DNA of 64,000 nucleotides from Streptomyces venezuelae (GTDB lineage Bacteria; Actinomycetota; Actinomycetes; Streptomycetales; Streptomycetaceae): NCBI RefSeq assembly GCF_008642275.1, contig NZ_CP029189.1, positions 2,154,001 to 2,218,000 of the forward strand, read 5' to 3'. Shown piece by piece: positions 1 to 9,971 of this stretch (position 1 is its first letter; each line of letters starts with the position of its first letter). The notes under the pieces were generated by a model. It saw only the letters and a program-made list of their open reading frames with translations, ran no database searches and was not told where the DNA came from. The position numbers and the translations under genes were made by a program.

Positions 1-241
1 CCGCATTGATGACCGGGCGGCCGCTGCTGCCCAGCTGGACGCGGGTGTAGGGCACCCCCGTGTCGCGGAGTTCCGCGGTGATCGCCTCGACCGAGCTGCC
101 GCCGTCGTCGACGACGAGCACCTTCAGGTCGATGCGCGGTGTCACGGCCGCCGTGGCGGTCGCGGCGGGTACTGCTACGGACACCAGGGCTGCTGCCGCC
201 ATCATCGCGGCGACCCTGTTCATCCGGTTCTTGTTGACCAT
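1..241 (-). CDS. Exported protein, N-terminal part only (runs off the left edge)
   Basis: Read on the minus strand from an ATG at 241, the first 80 residues have a basic start (MVNKNRMNR), a hydrophobic run rich in Ala/Val and an Ala-rich region at about residues 22-32 (ATATAAV) that fits a Sec signal peptidase site. The mature part begins with a beta-strand/Asp pattern (LKVLVVDDGG) and then SVEAITAELRDTGVPYTRVQ. That resembles the N-terminal carbohydrate-binding module of Agd3-related secreted proteins, but this is a weak memory-based match and the rest of the gene is outside the window. It is divergent from pepA. Confidence 0.7.
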   Translation of the reverse strand, partial: MVNKNRMNRVAAMMAAAALVSVAVPAATATAAVTPRIDLKVLVVDDGGSSVEAITAELRDTGVPYTRVQLGSSGRPVINA

Positions 242-586
242 ATTCGGCCTTTCCCCCCGCAGGCGTCCCTCGATCCGGCCCTGGCGGACAGCCGGGCCTG
301 GGAGGCTCTGTGGAAATCATGCAAAGGAACCCCGCGTCCCCTTGCGAGAGTGGACCGAGTCTTTCGGACCTCGTCAGGTCTACGAGGCAAACCTGGAGCA
401 GAGTCCACAGATGGGTGAACCTGATGGCCTCTTGATCGAACAACTTGCCAAACCTTCGAGTGACGTACGGACGAGCGCGTACGCGTAGGCTCATTTCTGG
501 CGGCTGTCGGGCCCGAATACGATCGCTACGGATGGCCGTCCACCCACTCGGCCCACACACACAAACGGAAGCGAGACTTCACCACC
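242..586. other. 345-bp divergent intergenic region before pepA
   Basis: This gap separates two divergent genes and has no convincing coding sequence: short frames here lack the GC3 pattern of the neighbours. TAGGCT at 486-491 is a possible -10 for pepA, about 95 bases before its GTG. No clear operator is visible. Confidence 0.4.
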
Positions 587-2125
587 GTGACTGCTCTGAC
601 TCTCAGCACTGCCGGCGCGGCGACGCTCCGCGCCGACGCCCTCGTGGTCGGCGTGGCGAAGGGCCCCAAGGGACCGATCGCCGCCGCGGGCGCCGAGGCC
701 GTGGACAAGGCGTTCGACGGTAAGCTCGCCGGCGTCCTCGACGCGCTGGGCGCCTCGGGCGCCGAAGGCGAGATCACCAAGCTCCCGGCCCCGGCGGGCC
801 TCAAGGTCCCGGTCGTGCTGGCGGTGGGGCTCGGCTCCGTCCCCGAGAAGGACGAGTCGTTCGACGAGGAGGTGCTGCGCCGCGCCGCCGGCGCCGCCGC
901 CCGCGCGCTGCACGGCAGCAAGAAGGCCGCCTTCGCCCTCCCGCTGGAGGACGCCTCGGCCGTCACCGCCGTCGCCGAGGGCGCGCTGCTCGGCGCGTAC
1001 GCGTTCACCGCCTACCAGGGCGGCGAGAACAAGGTCCGCAAGGAGGCCAAGGGCGCGGCCCCGAAGGCACCGCTGGCCGAGGTGGCCCTGCTGGGCGCCA
1101 AGCCCCGCGACAAGGAGCACAAGGCCGCGATCGAGCGCGCCGCGATCGTGGCGGCCGAGGTCAACGTCGCCCGTGACCTGGTGAACACCCCGCCGAACGA
1201 CCTGACCCCCGAGGCCTTCGCCGCGGTCGCCTCCGCGGCCGCGAAGGAGAACGGCATCAAGGTCCAGGTGCTGGACGAGAAGGCCCTCCTCAAGGGCGGC
1301 TACGGCGGCATCATGGGCGTCGGCAAGGGCTCCGAGAACCTGCCGCGCCTGGTGAAGCTCACGTACACGCACCCCAAGGCGGAGAAGACCCTGGCCTTCG
1401 TCGGCAAGGGCATCACCTACGACTCGGGCGGCATCTCCCTGAAGCCGGCCGGCCACAACGAGACGATGAAGTGCGACATGGCCGGCGCCGCCGCCGTCTT
1501 CGCCTCCGTCGTCGCGGCCGCGAAGCTGGGCCTGCGGGTGAACGTCACCGGCTGGCTGGCGCTCGCCGAGAACATGCCGTCCGGCTCCGCCACCAAGCCG
1601 GGTGACGTGCTGCGCATGTACAGCGGCAAGACCGTCGAGGTCCTCAACACGGACGCCGAGGGCCGTCTCGTCCTCGGTGACGCGCTCACGAAGGCCTCCG
1701 AGGACAACCCGGACGCGATCGTCGACGTCGCCACCCTCACCGGTGCCATGGTGCTCGCCCTCGGCGACCGCACCTTCGGGATCATGGCCAACGACGACGC
1801 CTTCCGCACGTCGATCCACGAGATCGCCGAGGAGGTCGGCGAGTCCTCCTGGCCGATGCCGCTCCCCGCGGAGCTGCGCAAGAGCATGGACTCCCCCACC
1901 GCCGACATCGCGAACATGGGTGTCCGCATGGGCGGCGGCCTGGTGGCCGGCCTCTTCCTGCAGGAGTTCGTCGGCGAGGGCATCACCTGGGCCCACCTCG
2001 ACATCGCCGGCCCCGCCTTCCACGAGGGCGCGCCGCACGGCTACACCCCCAAGGGCGGCACCGGCTCCGCCGTCCGCACCCTGGTGCGGCTGGCCGAGCG
2101 CACGGCCACGGGCGACCTGGGCTGA
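587..2125 (+). CDS. pepA: Leucyl aminopeptidase (M17 family)
   Basis: This is a cytosolic, two-metal aminopeptidase that removes N-terminal residues, preferably Leu, from peptides. The 512-residue length is normal for the family. The C-terminal catalytic domain carries the metal/catalytic segment GKGITYDSGG (Lys274, Asp279) and the family signature NTDAEGRL at residues 354-361. The N-terminal half is the more variable M17 domain. The GTG start at 587 follows a weak GGAAGCGAG ribosome site. The gene appears monocistronic: a strong hairpin follows 24 bases after the stop. In streptomycetes pepA commonly sits just upstream of lpd and sucB, as here. Confidence 0.95.
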   Translation: MTALTLSTAGAATLRADALVVGVAKGPKGPIAAAGAEAVDKAFDGKLAGVLDALGASGAEGEITKLPAPAGLKVPVVLAVGLGSVPEKDESFDEEVLRRAAGAAARALHGSKKAAFALPLEDASAVTAVAEGALLGAYAFTAYQGGENKVRKEAKGAAPKAPLAEVALLGAKPRDKEHKAAIERAAIVAAEVNVARDLVNTPPNDLTPEAFAAVASAAAKENGIKVQVLDEKALLKGGYGGIMGVGKGSENLPRLVKLTYTHPKAEKTLAFVGKGITYDSGGISLKPAGHNETMKCDMAGAAAVFASVVAAAKLGLRVNVTGWLALAENMPSGSATKPGDVLRMYSGKTVEVLNTDAEGRLVLGDALTKASEDNPDAIVDVATLTGAMVLALGDRTFGIMANDDAFRTSIHEIAEEVGESSWPMPLPAELRKSMDSPTADIANMGVRMGGGLVAGLFLQEFVGEGITWAHLDIAGPAFHEGAPHGYTPKGGTGSAVRTLVRLAERTATGDLG

Positions 2126-2148
2126 CCGCCCCGTTCGATGTGATGTGA

Positions 2149-2181
2149 CGCACCCCGGGCCGGGTCACGGCCCGGGGTGCG
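2149..2181 (+). terminator. Hairpin terminator after pepA
   Basis: A perfect 13-bp stem (CGCACCCCGGGCC with its complement) closes a 7-base loop. There is no T-run, as is usual in Streptomyces. Confidence 0.8.
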
Positions 2182-2434
2182 TCCGTCTCACGACGAAACC
2201 TGAAGGAATCGGTGGGTATCCCGGTACGTACCTACGCAGCGGTAACCCCTGGTCCGGGAGGATCGCCCGATCACATCGTGGGCCCGGCGTCCCGTGTTCC
2301 CCCGACAAATGCGAAGATGGGTTCTCGGCAGGACAGGGCCCCCACCACAGGGCCGAAGAAACAAGCGGCCGTATACCAGCCGCCGCCCGGTCACTGAGGA
2401 CCGGTGCCCGGCGCACATGCATGGAGGACGTGAC
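2182..2434 (+). promoter_or_regulatory. Leader and presumed promoter of lpd
   Basis: This 253-bp stretch has no coding sequence of its own. The long open frame upstream of lpd simply reads through it. TATACC at 2372-2377 is a possible -10 about 60 bases before the lpd start; no matching -35 or operator is obvious. Confidence 0.35.
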
Positions 2435-3823
2435 GTGGCGAACGACGCCAGCACCGTTTTCGACCTAGTGATCCTCGGCGGTGGCAGTGGCGGTTACGCC
2501 GCGGCGCTGCGCGCATCCCAGCTGGGTCTGGACGTTGCCCTGATCGAGAAGAACAAGCTCGGTGGCACCTGCCTGCACAACGGCTGCATCCCCACGAAGG
2601 CTCTGCTGCACGCGGGCGAGATCGCGGACCAGGCTCGTGAAGCCGCCCAGTTCGGTGTCAAGACCTCCTTCGAGGGAATCGACATCGCGGGTGTCCACAA
2701 GTACAAGGACGAGGTCATCTCGGGCCTGTACAAGGGTCTGCAGGGCCTGGTCGCCTCCCGCAAGGTGACCTACATCGAGGGTGAGGGCCGCCTGTCCTCC
2801 CCGACGTCCGTCGACGTGAACGGCCAGCGCATCCAGGGCCGCCACATCCTGCTGGCGACCGGCTCCGTGCCGAAGTCGCTGCCGGGCCTGGAGATCGACG
2901 GCAACCGCATCATCTCCTCGGACCACGCGCTGGTCCTGGACCGCGTGCCCGAGTCGGCGATCGTCCTGGGCGGCGGCGTCATCGGCGTCGAGTTCGCCTC
3001 GGCGTGGAAGTCCTTCGGCTCCGACATCACCGTCATCGAGGGCCTCAAGCACCTCGTGCCGGTCGAGGACGAGAACAGCTCCAAGCTGCTGGAGCGCGCC
3101 TTCCGCAAGCGCGGCATCAAGTTCAACCTGGGCACCTTCTTCGACAAGGCCGAGTACACGGAGAACGGCGTCCGCGTGACGCTCGCCGACGGCAAGACCT
3201 TCGAGGCCGAGGTGCTGCTGGTCGCGGTGGGCCGCGGCCCCGTCTCGCAGGGTCTGGGCTACGAGGAGCAGGGCGTCGCGATGGACCGCGGCTACGTCCT
3301 GGTCGACGAGTACATGCAGACCAACGTGCCGACCATCTCGGCCGTCGGTGACCTCGTCCCCACCCTCCAGCTCGCGCACGTCGGCTTCGCCGAGGGCATC
3401 CTGGTCGCGGAGCGTCTGGCCGGCCTCAAGGCCGTCCCGATCGACTACGACGGTGTCCCGCGCGTCACCTACTGCCACCCCGAGGTCGCGTCCGTCGGCA
3501 TCACCGAGGCCAAGGCCAAGGAGATCTACGGCGCGGACAAGGTCGTGGCCCTGAAGTACAACCTGGCGGGCAACGGCAAGAGCAAGATCCTCAAGACCGC
3601 GGGCGAGATCAAGCTCGTCCAGGTCAAGGACGGTGCCGTGGTCGGCGTCCACATGGTCGGTGACCGGATGGGCGAGCAGGTCGGCGAGGCCCAGCTGATC
3701 TACAACTGGGAAGCTCTGCCGGCCGAGGTCGCGCAGCTCATCCACGCGCACCCGACCCAGAACGAAGCGATGGGCGAGGCCCACCTGGCGCTCGCCGGCA
3801 AGCCGCTTCACTCCCACGACTAA
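2435..3823 (+). CDS. lpd: Dihydrolipoamide dehydrogenase (E3)
   Basis: This FAD flavoprotein reoxidises dihydrolipoamide on E2 and passes electrons to NAD+, serving the pyruvate and 2-oxoglutarate dehydrogenase complexes. From GTG 2435 the protein has 462 residues. The FAD-binding GGGSGG motif lies at about residues 14-19, the redox disulfide is in GGTCLHNGC, the NAD-binding GGGVIGVEFAS is in the middle, and the C-terminal His-Glu pair is in HAHPTQNEA. GTG 2435 is preferred over upstream starts because GGAGG lies 7 bases ahead and the residues after it (ANDASTVFDLVILGGG) begin the usual family N-terminus. sucB follows 54 bases later, so the two probably form an operon. Confidence 0.95.
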   Translation: MANDASTVFDLVILGGGSGGYAAALRASQLGLDVALIEKNKLGGTCLHNGCIPTKALLHAGEIADQAREAAQFGVKTSFEGIDIAGVHKYKDEVISGLYKGLQGLVASRKVTYIEGEGRLSSPTSVDVNGQRIQGRHILLATGSVPKSLPGLEIDGNRIISSDHALVLDRVPESAIVLGGGVIGVEFASAWKSFGSDITVIEGLKHLVPVEDENSSKLLERAFRKRGIKFNLGTFFDKAEYTENGVRVTLADGKTFEAEVLLVAVGRGPVSQGLGYEEQGVAMDRGYVLVDEYMQTNVPTISAVGDLVPTLQLAHVGFAEGILVAERLAGLKAVPIDYDGVPRVTYCHPEVASVGITEAKAKEIYGADKVVALKYNLAGNGKSKILKTAGEIKLVQVKDGAVVGVHMVGDRMGEQVGEAQLIYNWEALPAEVAQLIHAHPTQNEAMGEAHLALAGKPLHSHD

Positions 3824-3877
3824 TTCGTCACGGGCGCGACGACCACTTCCGCACTTTCGTTAGGAGCAACTGAAACC

Positions 3878-5665
3878 ATGTCGGTTTCCGTAACCCTTCC
3901 GGCGCTCGGTGAGAGCGTCACCGAGGGCACTGTCACCCGCTGGCTGAAGGCCGAGGGCGAGCGCGTCGAGGCCGACGAGCCGCTGCTCGAAGTCTCGACC
4001 GACAAGGTCGACACCGAGATCCCCTCCCCCGTGTCGGGCATCCTGGCCTCCATCAAGGTCGCCGAGGACGAGACCGTCGAGGTCGGCGCCGAGCTGGCCG
4101 TCATCGACGACGGCTCCGGCGCTCCGGCCGCCGCAGCGGCTCCGGCCGCCGAGCCGGCCGCTGCCGCCGAGGCCCCCGCGGCCGCTCCGGCTCCGGTCGC
4201 CGAGGCCCCCGCGGCCCCGGCTCCCGCCGCCGAGGCGCCCGCCGCCGCCCCCGCCGGTGCCGCTTCCGGCACCGATGTCGTGCTCCCCGCCCTGGGCGAG
4301 TCCGTCACCGAGGGCACCGTCACCCGCTGGCTGAAGCAGGTCGGCGAGTCCATCGAGGCCGACGAGCCGCTGCTGGAGGTCTCGACCGACAAGGTCGACA
4401 CCGAGATCCCCGCGCCGGTCTCCGGCACGCTGCTGGAGATCCTGGTCGGCGAGGACGAGACCGCCGAGGTCGGCGCCCGTCTGGCCGTCATCGGCGTCGC
4501 CGGTGCCGCCCCGGCCGCTCCGGCTCCGGCCGCCGCTCCGGCCCCGGCTGCCGCTCCGGCTCCGGCCGCCGCTCCGGCTCCGGCTGCCCCGGCTCCGGCC
4601 GCCCCCGTCGCCGCCCCGGCCCCGGCCGCTCCGGTCGCCGCCCCGGCGCCGGTCCAGGCCGCCGCCCCGGTGGCCGCTCCGGCTCCGGTGACCCCGGCTC
4701 CGGCCGCCGCCCCGGCCGCTCCGGCGTCCGCCGGTGACGAGGCCGCGTACGTGACCCCGCTGGTGCGCAAGCTCGCCTCGGAGTCCGGCGTCAACCTGTC
4801 CACGGTTTCGGGCACCGGCGTCGGTGGCCGCATCCGCAAGCAGGACGTCCTGGCCGCCGCCGAGGCCGCCAAGGCCGCTGCCGCCGCCCCGGCTCCGGCC
4901 GCTGCCGCTCCCGCCGCCAAGGCCCCGGCCGCCGCGGTGTCCGAGCTGCGCGGTCAGACGGTCAAGATGACCCGCATGCGCAAGGTCATCGGCGACAACA
5001 TGATGAAGGCCCTGCACTCGCAGGCTCAGCTCAGCTCCGTGGTCGAGGTGGACATCACCAAGATCATGAAGCTGCGCGAGAAGGCCAAGGGCGCGTTCCT
5101 GGCCCGTGAGGGCGTCAAGCTCTCGCCGATGCCGTTCTTCGTCAAGGCCGCTGCCCAGGCGCTGAAGGCCCACGCGGTCGTCAACGCCCGGATCAACGAG
5201 GACGAGGGCACCATCACCTACTTCGACTCGGAGAACATCGGCATCGCCGTGGACTCCGAGAAGGGCCTGATGACCCCGGTCATCAAGGGTGCCGGTGACC
5301 TCAACCTGGCGGGCATCTCCAAGGCGACCGCCGACCTGGCCGCCAAGGTCCGCGGCAACAAGATCACGCCGGACGAGCTGTCGGGCGCGACCTTCACCAT
5401 CAGCAACACCGGCTCGCGCGGTGCGCTCTTCGACACGGTCATCGTGCCCCCGAACCAGGTCGCCATCCTGGGCATCGGTGCCACGGTGAAGCGCCCGGTG
5501 GTCATCGAGACCGCCGAGGGCACCAACATCGGCATCCGCGACATGACGTACCTGACCCTGTCCTACGACCACCGCCTGGTGGACGGCGCGGACGCGGCCC
5601 GGTACCTCTCGGCCGTCAAGGCGATCCTGGAGGCCGGCGAGTTCGAGGTCGAGCTCGGCCTCTGA
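3878..5665 (+). CDS. sucB: Dihydrolipoamide acyltransferase (E2) of 2-oxo acid dehydrogenase complexes
   Basis: This is the E2 core protein of 595 residues. It has two lipoyl domains with the lipoylated Lys in STDKVDTE at Lys43 and Lys172. They are joined by long Ala/Pro linkers (about residues 85-125 and 210-285). An E3/E1-binding domain follows (about 288-325, [14 protein letters not shown]), and then the acyltransferase domain with the active-site signature DHRLVDG at 564-570. In Actinobacteria one E2 of this type serves pyruvate dehydrogenase and often also the 2-oxoglutarate complex, so the sucB name is conventional. The placement of aceE two genes later argues that pyruvate dehydrogenase is a main partner. 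Lipoylation would depend on the lipA/lipB genes near 16 kb. A hairpin follows the stop. Confidence 0.93.
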   Translation: MSVSVTLPALGESVTEGTVTRWLKAEGERVEADEPLLEVSTDKVDTEIPSPVSGILASIKVAEDETVEVGAELAVIDDGSGAPAAAAAPAAEPAAAAEAPAAAPAPVAEAPAAPAPAAEAPAAAPAGAASGTDVVLPALGESVTEGTVTRWLKQVGESIEADEPLLEVSTDKVDTEIPAPVSGTLLEILVGEDETAEVGARLAVIGVAGAAPAAPAPAAAPAPAAAPAPAAAPAPAAPAPAAPVAAPAPAAPVAAPAPVQAAAPVAAPAPVTPAPAAAPAAPASAGDEAAYVTPLVRKLASESGVNLSTVSGTGVGGRIRKQDVLAAAEAAKAAAAAPAPAAAAPAAKAPAAAVSELRGQTVKMTRMRKVIGDNMMKALHSQAQLSSVVEVDITKIMKLREKAKGAFLAREGVKLSPMPFFVKAAAQALKAHAVVNARINEDEGTITYFDSENIGIAVDSEKGLMTPVIKGAGDLNLAGISKATADLAAKVRGNKITPDELSGATFTISNTGSRGALFDTVIVPPNQVAILGIGATVKRPVVIETAEGTNIGIRDMTYLTLSYDHRLVDGADAARYLSAVKAILEAGEFEVELGL

Positions 5666-5694
5666 GCCGAACGGCTTGTAACCAGCCTCACTGT

Positions 5695-5733
5695 CGGCGC
5701 CCCCGTCCGGGATACTCCCGGGCGGGGGCGCCG
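5695..5733 (+). terminator. Hairpin terminator after sucB
   Basis: GGCGCCCCCG at 5696-5705 pairs with CGGGGGCGCC at 5723-5732. An inner CCGGG/CCCGG stem extends the pairing. Confidence 0.75.
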
Positions 5734-5796
5734 CCGTATTGTCTACGCATCAGGCCCCGCCGTGTCCCTGCACACCCACCAGGAGATGAAGCCCCG

Positions 5797-6423
5797 ATGA
5801 TCACCCCACCCGTCGTGCACTCGCTGCGCGAGCAGATCCGCGAGCACATCGTGGAGGGGATCGTCAGCGGGCGCTGGAAGCCCGGTGAGCGGATCGTGGA
5901 GCGGCGCATCGCCGTGGAGCTGGAGGTCAGCCAGACCCCCGTACGGGAGGCCCTGCGCGAGCTGGAGACGCTGCGGCTGATCGAGTCGGCGCCGAACAAG
6001 GGCGTGCGGGTCCGTAACCTCTCCGCGGCCGACCTGGAGGAGATCTACCCGGTCCGGGCGGGCCTGGAGCAGATCGCGGCCGAGCTGGCCGCGCCGCGGC
6101 TGGCGGCCGACTGCTCGGCGCTGGAGCCGCACGTGGCGGCCCTGTGGGAGGCCGACCGGACCGAGGACGGGACCGCGCAGGTGCGGCACACCGTCGGGTT
6201 CCACCGGGAGATGGTGCGGGCGGCCGGGAACAGCGTGCTGCTGCACACCTGGGAGAGCCTGGGCATCGAGGTGTTCACGGCCCTGTCGATCCGCTGGCTG
6301 GGGACCGTCCAGAAGTCCTACGCGGAGGAGCACGAGACGCTCGTCGAGGCCTTCCGCAGTCGGGATCCGGACATCGGCGTGCTGGTGAAGCGGCATGTCC
6401 TGGGGTGCGCACCCCGGGCCTGA
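5797..6423 (+). CDS. GntR-family regulator, FadR/FCD subfamily
   Basis: This 208-residue protein has an N-terminal winged helix (about residues 8-75, with the typical VSQTPVREALRELETLRLIE recognition region). A helical FCD-type effector domain with conserved His/Asp/Arg positions (FHREMVRAAGN) follows. FCD regulators usually sense carboxylic acids through a metal site. The gene lies between sucB and aceE and ends 220 bases before aceE. A hairpin and then a perfect palindrome occupy that gap, so control of aceE, and possibly of itself, by an acid such as pyruvate or lactate is a reasonable inference. The ATG start has a GGAGATGAAG ribosome site. Confidence 0.88.
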   Translation: MITPPVVHSLREQIREHIVEGIVSGRWKPGERIVERRIAVELEVSQTPVREALRELETLRLIESAPNKGVRVRNLSAADLEEIYPVRAGLEQIAAELAAPRLAADCSALEPHVAALWEADRTEDGTAQVRHTVGFHREMVRAAGNSVLLHTWESLGIEVFTALSIRWLGTVQKSYAEEHETLVEAFRSRDPDIGVLVKRHVLGCAPRA

Positions 6424-6448
6424 GTGACCGTTTCACCCCGGTTTGACC

Positions 6449-6483
6449 GGCACCGCGTGCCCGTTTTGCTGGCACGCGGTGCC
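6449..6483 (+). terminator. Hairpin terminator after the gntR gene
   Basis: A perfect 13-bp stem (GGCACCGCGTGCC and its complement) has a 9-base T-rich loop. It separates the regulator from aceE, which therefore should have its own promoter. Confidence 0.8.
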
Positions 6484-6520
6484 GACTTTCGTCAGATCGA
6501 CGTTTCTTTGTCACTTTTAT

Positions 6521-6550
6521 TTGATCGATCATCGATCAGGGATTTACAGT
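6521..6550 (+). promoter_or_regulatory. aceE promoter overlapped by a palindromic operator
   Basis: TTGATC (6521-6526) and TACAGT (6545-6550) with an 18-base spacer fit a vegetative promoter. The perfect palindrome TGATCGAT-C-ATCGATCA (6522-6538) covers the -35 and part of the spacer. A repressor bound there would block aceE. The neighbouring GntR protein is the obvious candidate, but binding is inferred. Confidence 0.7.
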
Positions 6551-6643
6551 CGTCGCGGACCTCAACCAGGTCCATCGACCCTGTCCTGCCCGTCAGGGAT
6601 TTTCTTCACCACCTCTCCTTTGTCCGGAAGGCGGCGCACAGCG

Positions 6644-9328
6644 ATGTCCGACCCCGTAGGAAAGCTTCCGAGCGAGCTCGACCAGCTCCCGGACCGCGAC
6701 ACCGAGGAGACCGCCGAATGGGCGGCCTCCCTCGACGCCGTCGCACAGGCCGCCGGTACGCGCCGCGCCGAATACCTGCTCCGCCGTACGCTCCAGCACG
6801 CCGAGGCCGCCGGCCTCGCCCTGCCGAAGCTGCTGGAGACGGACTACGTCAACACCATCCCCACCGCCGCGGAGCCCGAGTTCCCCGGTGACGAGGCGAT
6901 GGAAGCCCGGATCACCGCGTGGAACCGCTGGAACGCGGCCGCCATGGTGACCCGCGGCTCGAAGTACGGCGTCGGCGGCCACATCGCCACCTTCGCCTCC
7001 GCCGCGTGGCTGTACGAGACCGGCTTCCAGCACTTCTTCCGCGGGAAGGAGGCCGACGGATCGGGCGACCAGCTCTACATCCAGGGCCACGCCTCCCCCG
7101 GCATCTACGCCCGCGCCTTCCTCGACGGGCGCGTCTCCGAGCAGCAGCTCGACAACTTCCGCCAGGAGTCCGGCGGCAACGGCCTGCCGTCCTACCCGCA
7201 CCCGCGGCGCCTGCCGTGGCTGTGGGAGTTCCCCACGGTCTCCATGGGCCTCGGCCCGCTCTCCGCGATCTACCAGGCGCGGTTCAACCGCTACCTGCAG
7301 AACCGGAACATCAAGGACACCGCGAACTCGCACGTCTGGGCCTTCCTGGGCGACGGCGAGATGGACGAGCCCGAGTCGACCGCCGCCCTGGCCCTCGCCT
7401 CCCGCGAGCAGCTCGACAACCTGACCTTCGTCATCAACTGCAACCTGCAGCGCCTCGACGGTCCGGTCCGCGCCAACTTCCGCGTGGTCCAGGAGCTGGA
7501 GGCCCAGTTCCGCGGCGCCGGCTGGAACGTCATCAAGTCCCTGTGGGGCTCCGCCTGGGACGAGCTGTTCCAGCTCGACACCACGGGCGCCCTCGTACGC
7601 CGTCTGCGCGAGGTACCCGACGCGCAGTTCCAGACGTACGCGACCCGCGACGTGGCCTACATCCGCCAGCACTTCTTCGGCGCGAACGCCGAGCTCACCG
7701 CCCTCGGCGGCCTGCTCACCGACGCGAAGATCGCCGAGTGCTTCCACAGCTCCCGCGGCGGCCACGAGCCCCGCAAGGTCTACGCCGCGTACAAGGCCGC
7801 CCTGGAGCACAAGGGCGCGCCGACGGTCATCCTCGCGCAGACCGTCAAGGGCTACACGCTGGGTGCCGGGTTCGAGTCGAAGAACGCGAACCACCAGATG
7901 AAGAAGCTGACGATCGACGAGTTCAAGGACATGCGTGACCTCCTTGGCCTCCCGATCCCGGACAGCGCCTTCGCCGACGGCAAGGTCCCGTACGGCCACC
8001 CGGGCGCGAACAGCCCCGAGGTGCAGTACCTGAACGAGCGCCGCGCGGCGCTCGGCGGCCCGGCCCCGGCCCGCAAGGTCAAGCGCGTGGCCCTGCCGGC
8101 TCCCGCCGACCGTTCCTTCGCCCCGCTGCTCAAGGGCTCCGGCAAGCAGGAGATGGCCACCACCATGGCCTTCGTCCGGCTCGTCAAGGACCTGATGCGG
8201 GACAAGGAGACCGGCAAGCGCTGGGTGCCGATCGTCCCCGACGAGGCCCGTACCTTCGGTATGGAGTCCCTCTTCCCGTCGGCCGGCATCTACTCGCCGC
8301 TGGGCCAGACGTACGAGCCGGTCGACCGCGACCAGCTCATGTACTACAAGGAAGCCAAGGACGGCCAGATCCTCAACGAGGGGATCACCGAGGCCGGCGC
8401 CATGGCCGACTTCATCGCCGCCTGCACGTCGTACGCGACGCACGGCGAGCCGATGATCCCGTTCTACATCTTCTACTCGATGTTCGGCTGGCAGCGCACC
8501 GCCGACCAGATGTGGCAGCTCGCCGACCAGCTCGGCAAGGGCTTCATCGTCGGCGCCACCGCCGGTCGTACGACCCTGACCGGTGAGGGCCTGCAGCACG
8601 CGGACGGCCACTCGCACCTGATCGCGTCCACGAACCCGGCCTCGCTCAACTACGACCCGGCCTTCGCGTACGAGATCGCGGTGATCGTCAAGGACGGTCT
8701 GCGCCGGATGTACGGCGAGACGCCGGAAGACGTCTTCTACTACCTCACGGTCTACAACGAGCCGAAGGTGCAGCCGGCGATGCCCGAGGGCGTCGAGGAG
8801 GGCATCCTCAAGGGCCTCTACCGCTTCAACACGGCGGCGGACCTGGCGGAGGCGGCCCCGGCCGCCGACGCCCCCAAGGTCCAGCTGATGGCCTCCGGCA
8901 CGGCGATCCACTGGATCCTGGAGGCTCAGAAGCTGCTGGCCGCCGAGTGGAACGTGGCCGCCGACGTCTGGTCCGCCACCTCCTGGGGCGAGCTGCGGCG
9001 CGAGGCGCTGGAGTGCGACGAGGCGCTGCTGCGCGGCGAGGTCCGCACCCCGTTCGTCACGCGTGCGCTGGAAGGCGCCCAGGGCCCGGTGCTCGCCGTC
9101 TCCGACTGGATGCGTCAGGTCCCGGACCAGATCAGCCAGTGGGTGGAGCAGGACTACACCTCGCTCGGTACGGACGGCTTCGGCCTGTCCGACACCCGCG
9201 AGGGCGCCCGCCGCCACTTCGGTGTCGACGCCCAGTCGATCGTGGTGGCCGCGCTGGCCCAGCTCGCCCGCCGCGGCGAGGTGCCGGCGTCCGCCGTCAA
9301 GGAGGCCCGGGAGCGCTACGGCCTGTAA
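6644..9328 (+). CDS. aceE: Pyruvate dehydrogenase E1 component, homodimeric type
   Basis: The ThDP-dependent E1 decarboxylates pyruvate and acetylates the lipoyl groups of E2. From ATG 6644 the protein has 894 residues, the usual size for actinobacterial AceE, and starts [17 protein letters not shown]. The ThDP/Mg motif is at residues 236-239 onward ([10 protein letters not shown] with [11 protein letters not shown]). Transketolase-like central and C-terminal domains follow. The upstream frame is open to 6443 but crosses the promoter, so it is not used. CGGAAGG lies about 13 bases before the start. Transcription probably starts near 6556 and is controlled through the palindrome at 6522-6538. 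A strong hairpin follows the gene. Confidence 0.95.
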   Translation: MSDPVGKLPSELDQLPDRDTEETAEWAASLDAVAQAAGTRRAEYLLRRTLQHAEAAGLALPKLLETDYVNTIPTAAEPEFPGDEAMEARITAWNRWNAAAMVTRGSKYGVGGHIATFASAAWLYETGFQHFFRGKEADGSGDQLYIQGHASPGIYARAFLDGRVSEQQLDNFRQESGGNGLPSYPHPRRLPWLWEFPTVSMGLGPLSAIYQARFNRYLQNRNIKDTANSHVWAFLGDGEMDEPESTAALALASREQLDNLTFVINCNLQRLDGPVRANFRVVQELEAQFRGAGWNVIKSLWGSAWDELFQLDTTGALVRRLREVPDAQFQTYATRDVAYIRQHFFGANAELTALGGLLTDAKIAECFHSSRGGHEPRKVYAAYKAALEHKGAPTVILAQTVKGYTLGAGFESKNANHQMKKLTIDEFKDMRDLLGLPIPDSAFADGKVPYGHPGANSPEVQYLNERRAALGGPAPARKVKRVALPAPADRSFAPLLKGSGKQEMATTMAFVRLVKDLMRDKETGKRWVPIVPDEARTFGMESLFPSAGIYSPLGQTYEPVDRDQLMYYKEAKDGQILNEGITEAGAMADFIAACTSYATHGEPMIPFYIFYSMFGWQRTADQMWQLADQLGKGFIVGATAGRTTLTGEGLQHADGHSHLIASTNPASLNYDPAFAYEIAVIVKDGLRRMYGETPEDVFYYLTVYNEPKVQPAMPEGVEEGILKGLYRFNTAADLAEAAPAADAPKVQLMASGTAIHWILEAQKLLAAEWNVAADVWSATSWGELRREALECDEALLRGEVRTPFVTRALEGAQGPVLAVSDWMRQVPDQISQWVEQDYTSLGTDGFGLSDTREGARRHFGVDAQSIVVAALAQLARRGEVPASAVKEARERYGL

Positions 9329-9355
9329 GGCCGCGCGCCCGCGCACAGCACACCG

Positions 9356-9400
9356 AAGGCCGGTGTCCGGCCCCGCCGAGGGGATCGGACACCGGCCTTT
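9356..9400 (+). terminator. Hairpin terminator after aceE
   Basis: A perfect 14-bp stem (AAGGCCGGTGTCCG and its complement) ends in CTTT. Confidence 0.8.
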
Positions 9401-9452
9401 GGCCGTATGCGCGGTGGCGGCCGGGGGGTGGACCCGTGATGCTGGAGCGGTG

Positions 9453-9971
9453 ATGGACGAGACGGAGTTCTGGGAGATCGTCGACCGTACCCGCGAGGCC
9501 GCCGACGGCGACCCCGAGGAGCACGCCGAGCTGCTCGTGGAGCGGCTCGCACAGTTCGACCCGGACTCCGTCCTGGACTTCGCCCGGCACTTCGAGTCCC
9601 GGTACAACCGGGCGTACACCTGGGACCTGTGGGGCGCGGCCTGGGTGCTGCTCGACGGGGCGAGCGACGACGCCTTCGACTACTTCCGCTGCTGGCTGAT
9701 CGGCCAGGGGCGGGAGGTGTTCGAGGGCGGGGTGCACGACCCCGACCAGCTGGCCGAGCTGCTGGGCGAGTTCGACGAGGAGATCGACGGGGACGGCGAG
9801 GAGCTGGGGTACGCGGCCGACGAGGCGTACGAGCAGCTGACCGGGGCGGTGGCGCCGGACCTGGGCATCCCGTTGCAGCCGGCCGAGCCGGAGGGCGCTC
9901 CGCTGGACTTCGAGAACGAAGCGGTGCTCGCGGAGCGCTTCCCCCGGCTGTGGGACCGGTTCCGCGCCTGA
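9453..9971 (+). CDS. DUF4240 domain protein
   Basis: This 172-residue acidic protein starts MDETEFWEIVDRTREA and contains YTWDLWGAAWVLLDGASDDAFDYFRCWLIGQG. Both are characteristic of the DUF4240 family, which is common in Streptomyces and has no assigned function. There is no signal peptide or membrane segment, so it is likely cytoplasmic. The start follows GGAG by 5 bases. Its stop codon abuts the convergent stop of the SDR gene with no gap. Confidence 0.85.
   Translation: MDETEFWEIVDRTREAADGDPEEHAELLVERLAQFDPDSVLDFARHFESRYNRAYTWDLWGAAWVLLDGASDDAFDYFRCWLIGQGREVFEGGVHDPDQLAELLGEFDEEIDGDGEELGYAADEAYEQLTGAVAPDLGIPLQPAEPEGAPLDFENEAVLAERFPRLWDRFRA

Noticed and set aside
491..2038. 515-residue open frame antisense to pepA
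   Set aside because: Its composition is that of the reverse complement of pepA and no family motif is present.
2294..2434. N-terminal extension of lpd from the upstream ATG
   Set aside because: The conserved N-terminus and the GGAGG site point to GTG 2435; the extension has no family similarity.
6593..9619. 1008-residue open frame antisense to aceE
   Set aside because: It is an antisense shadow of a well-supported gene, with no recognisable motif.
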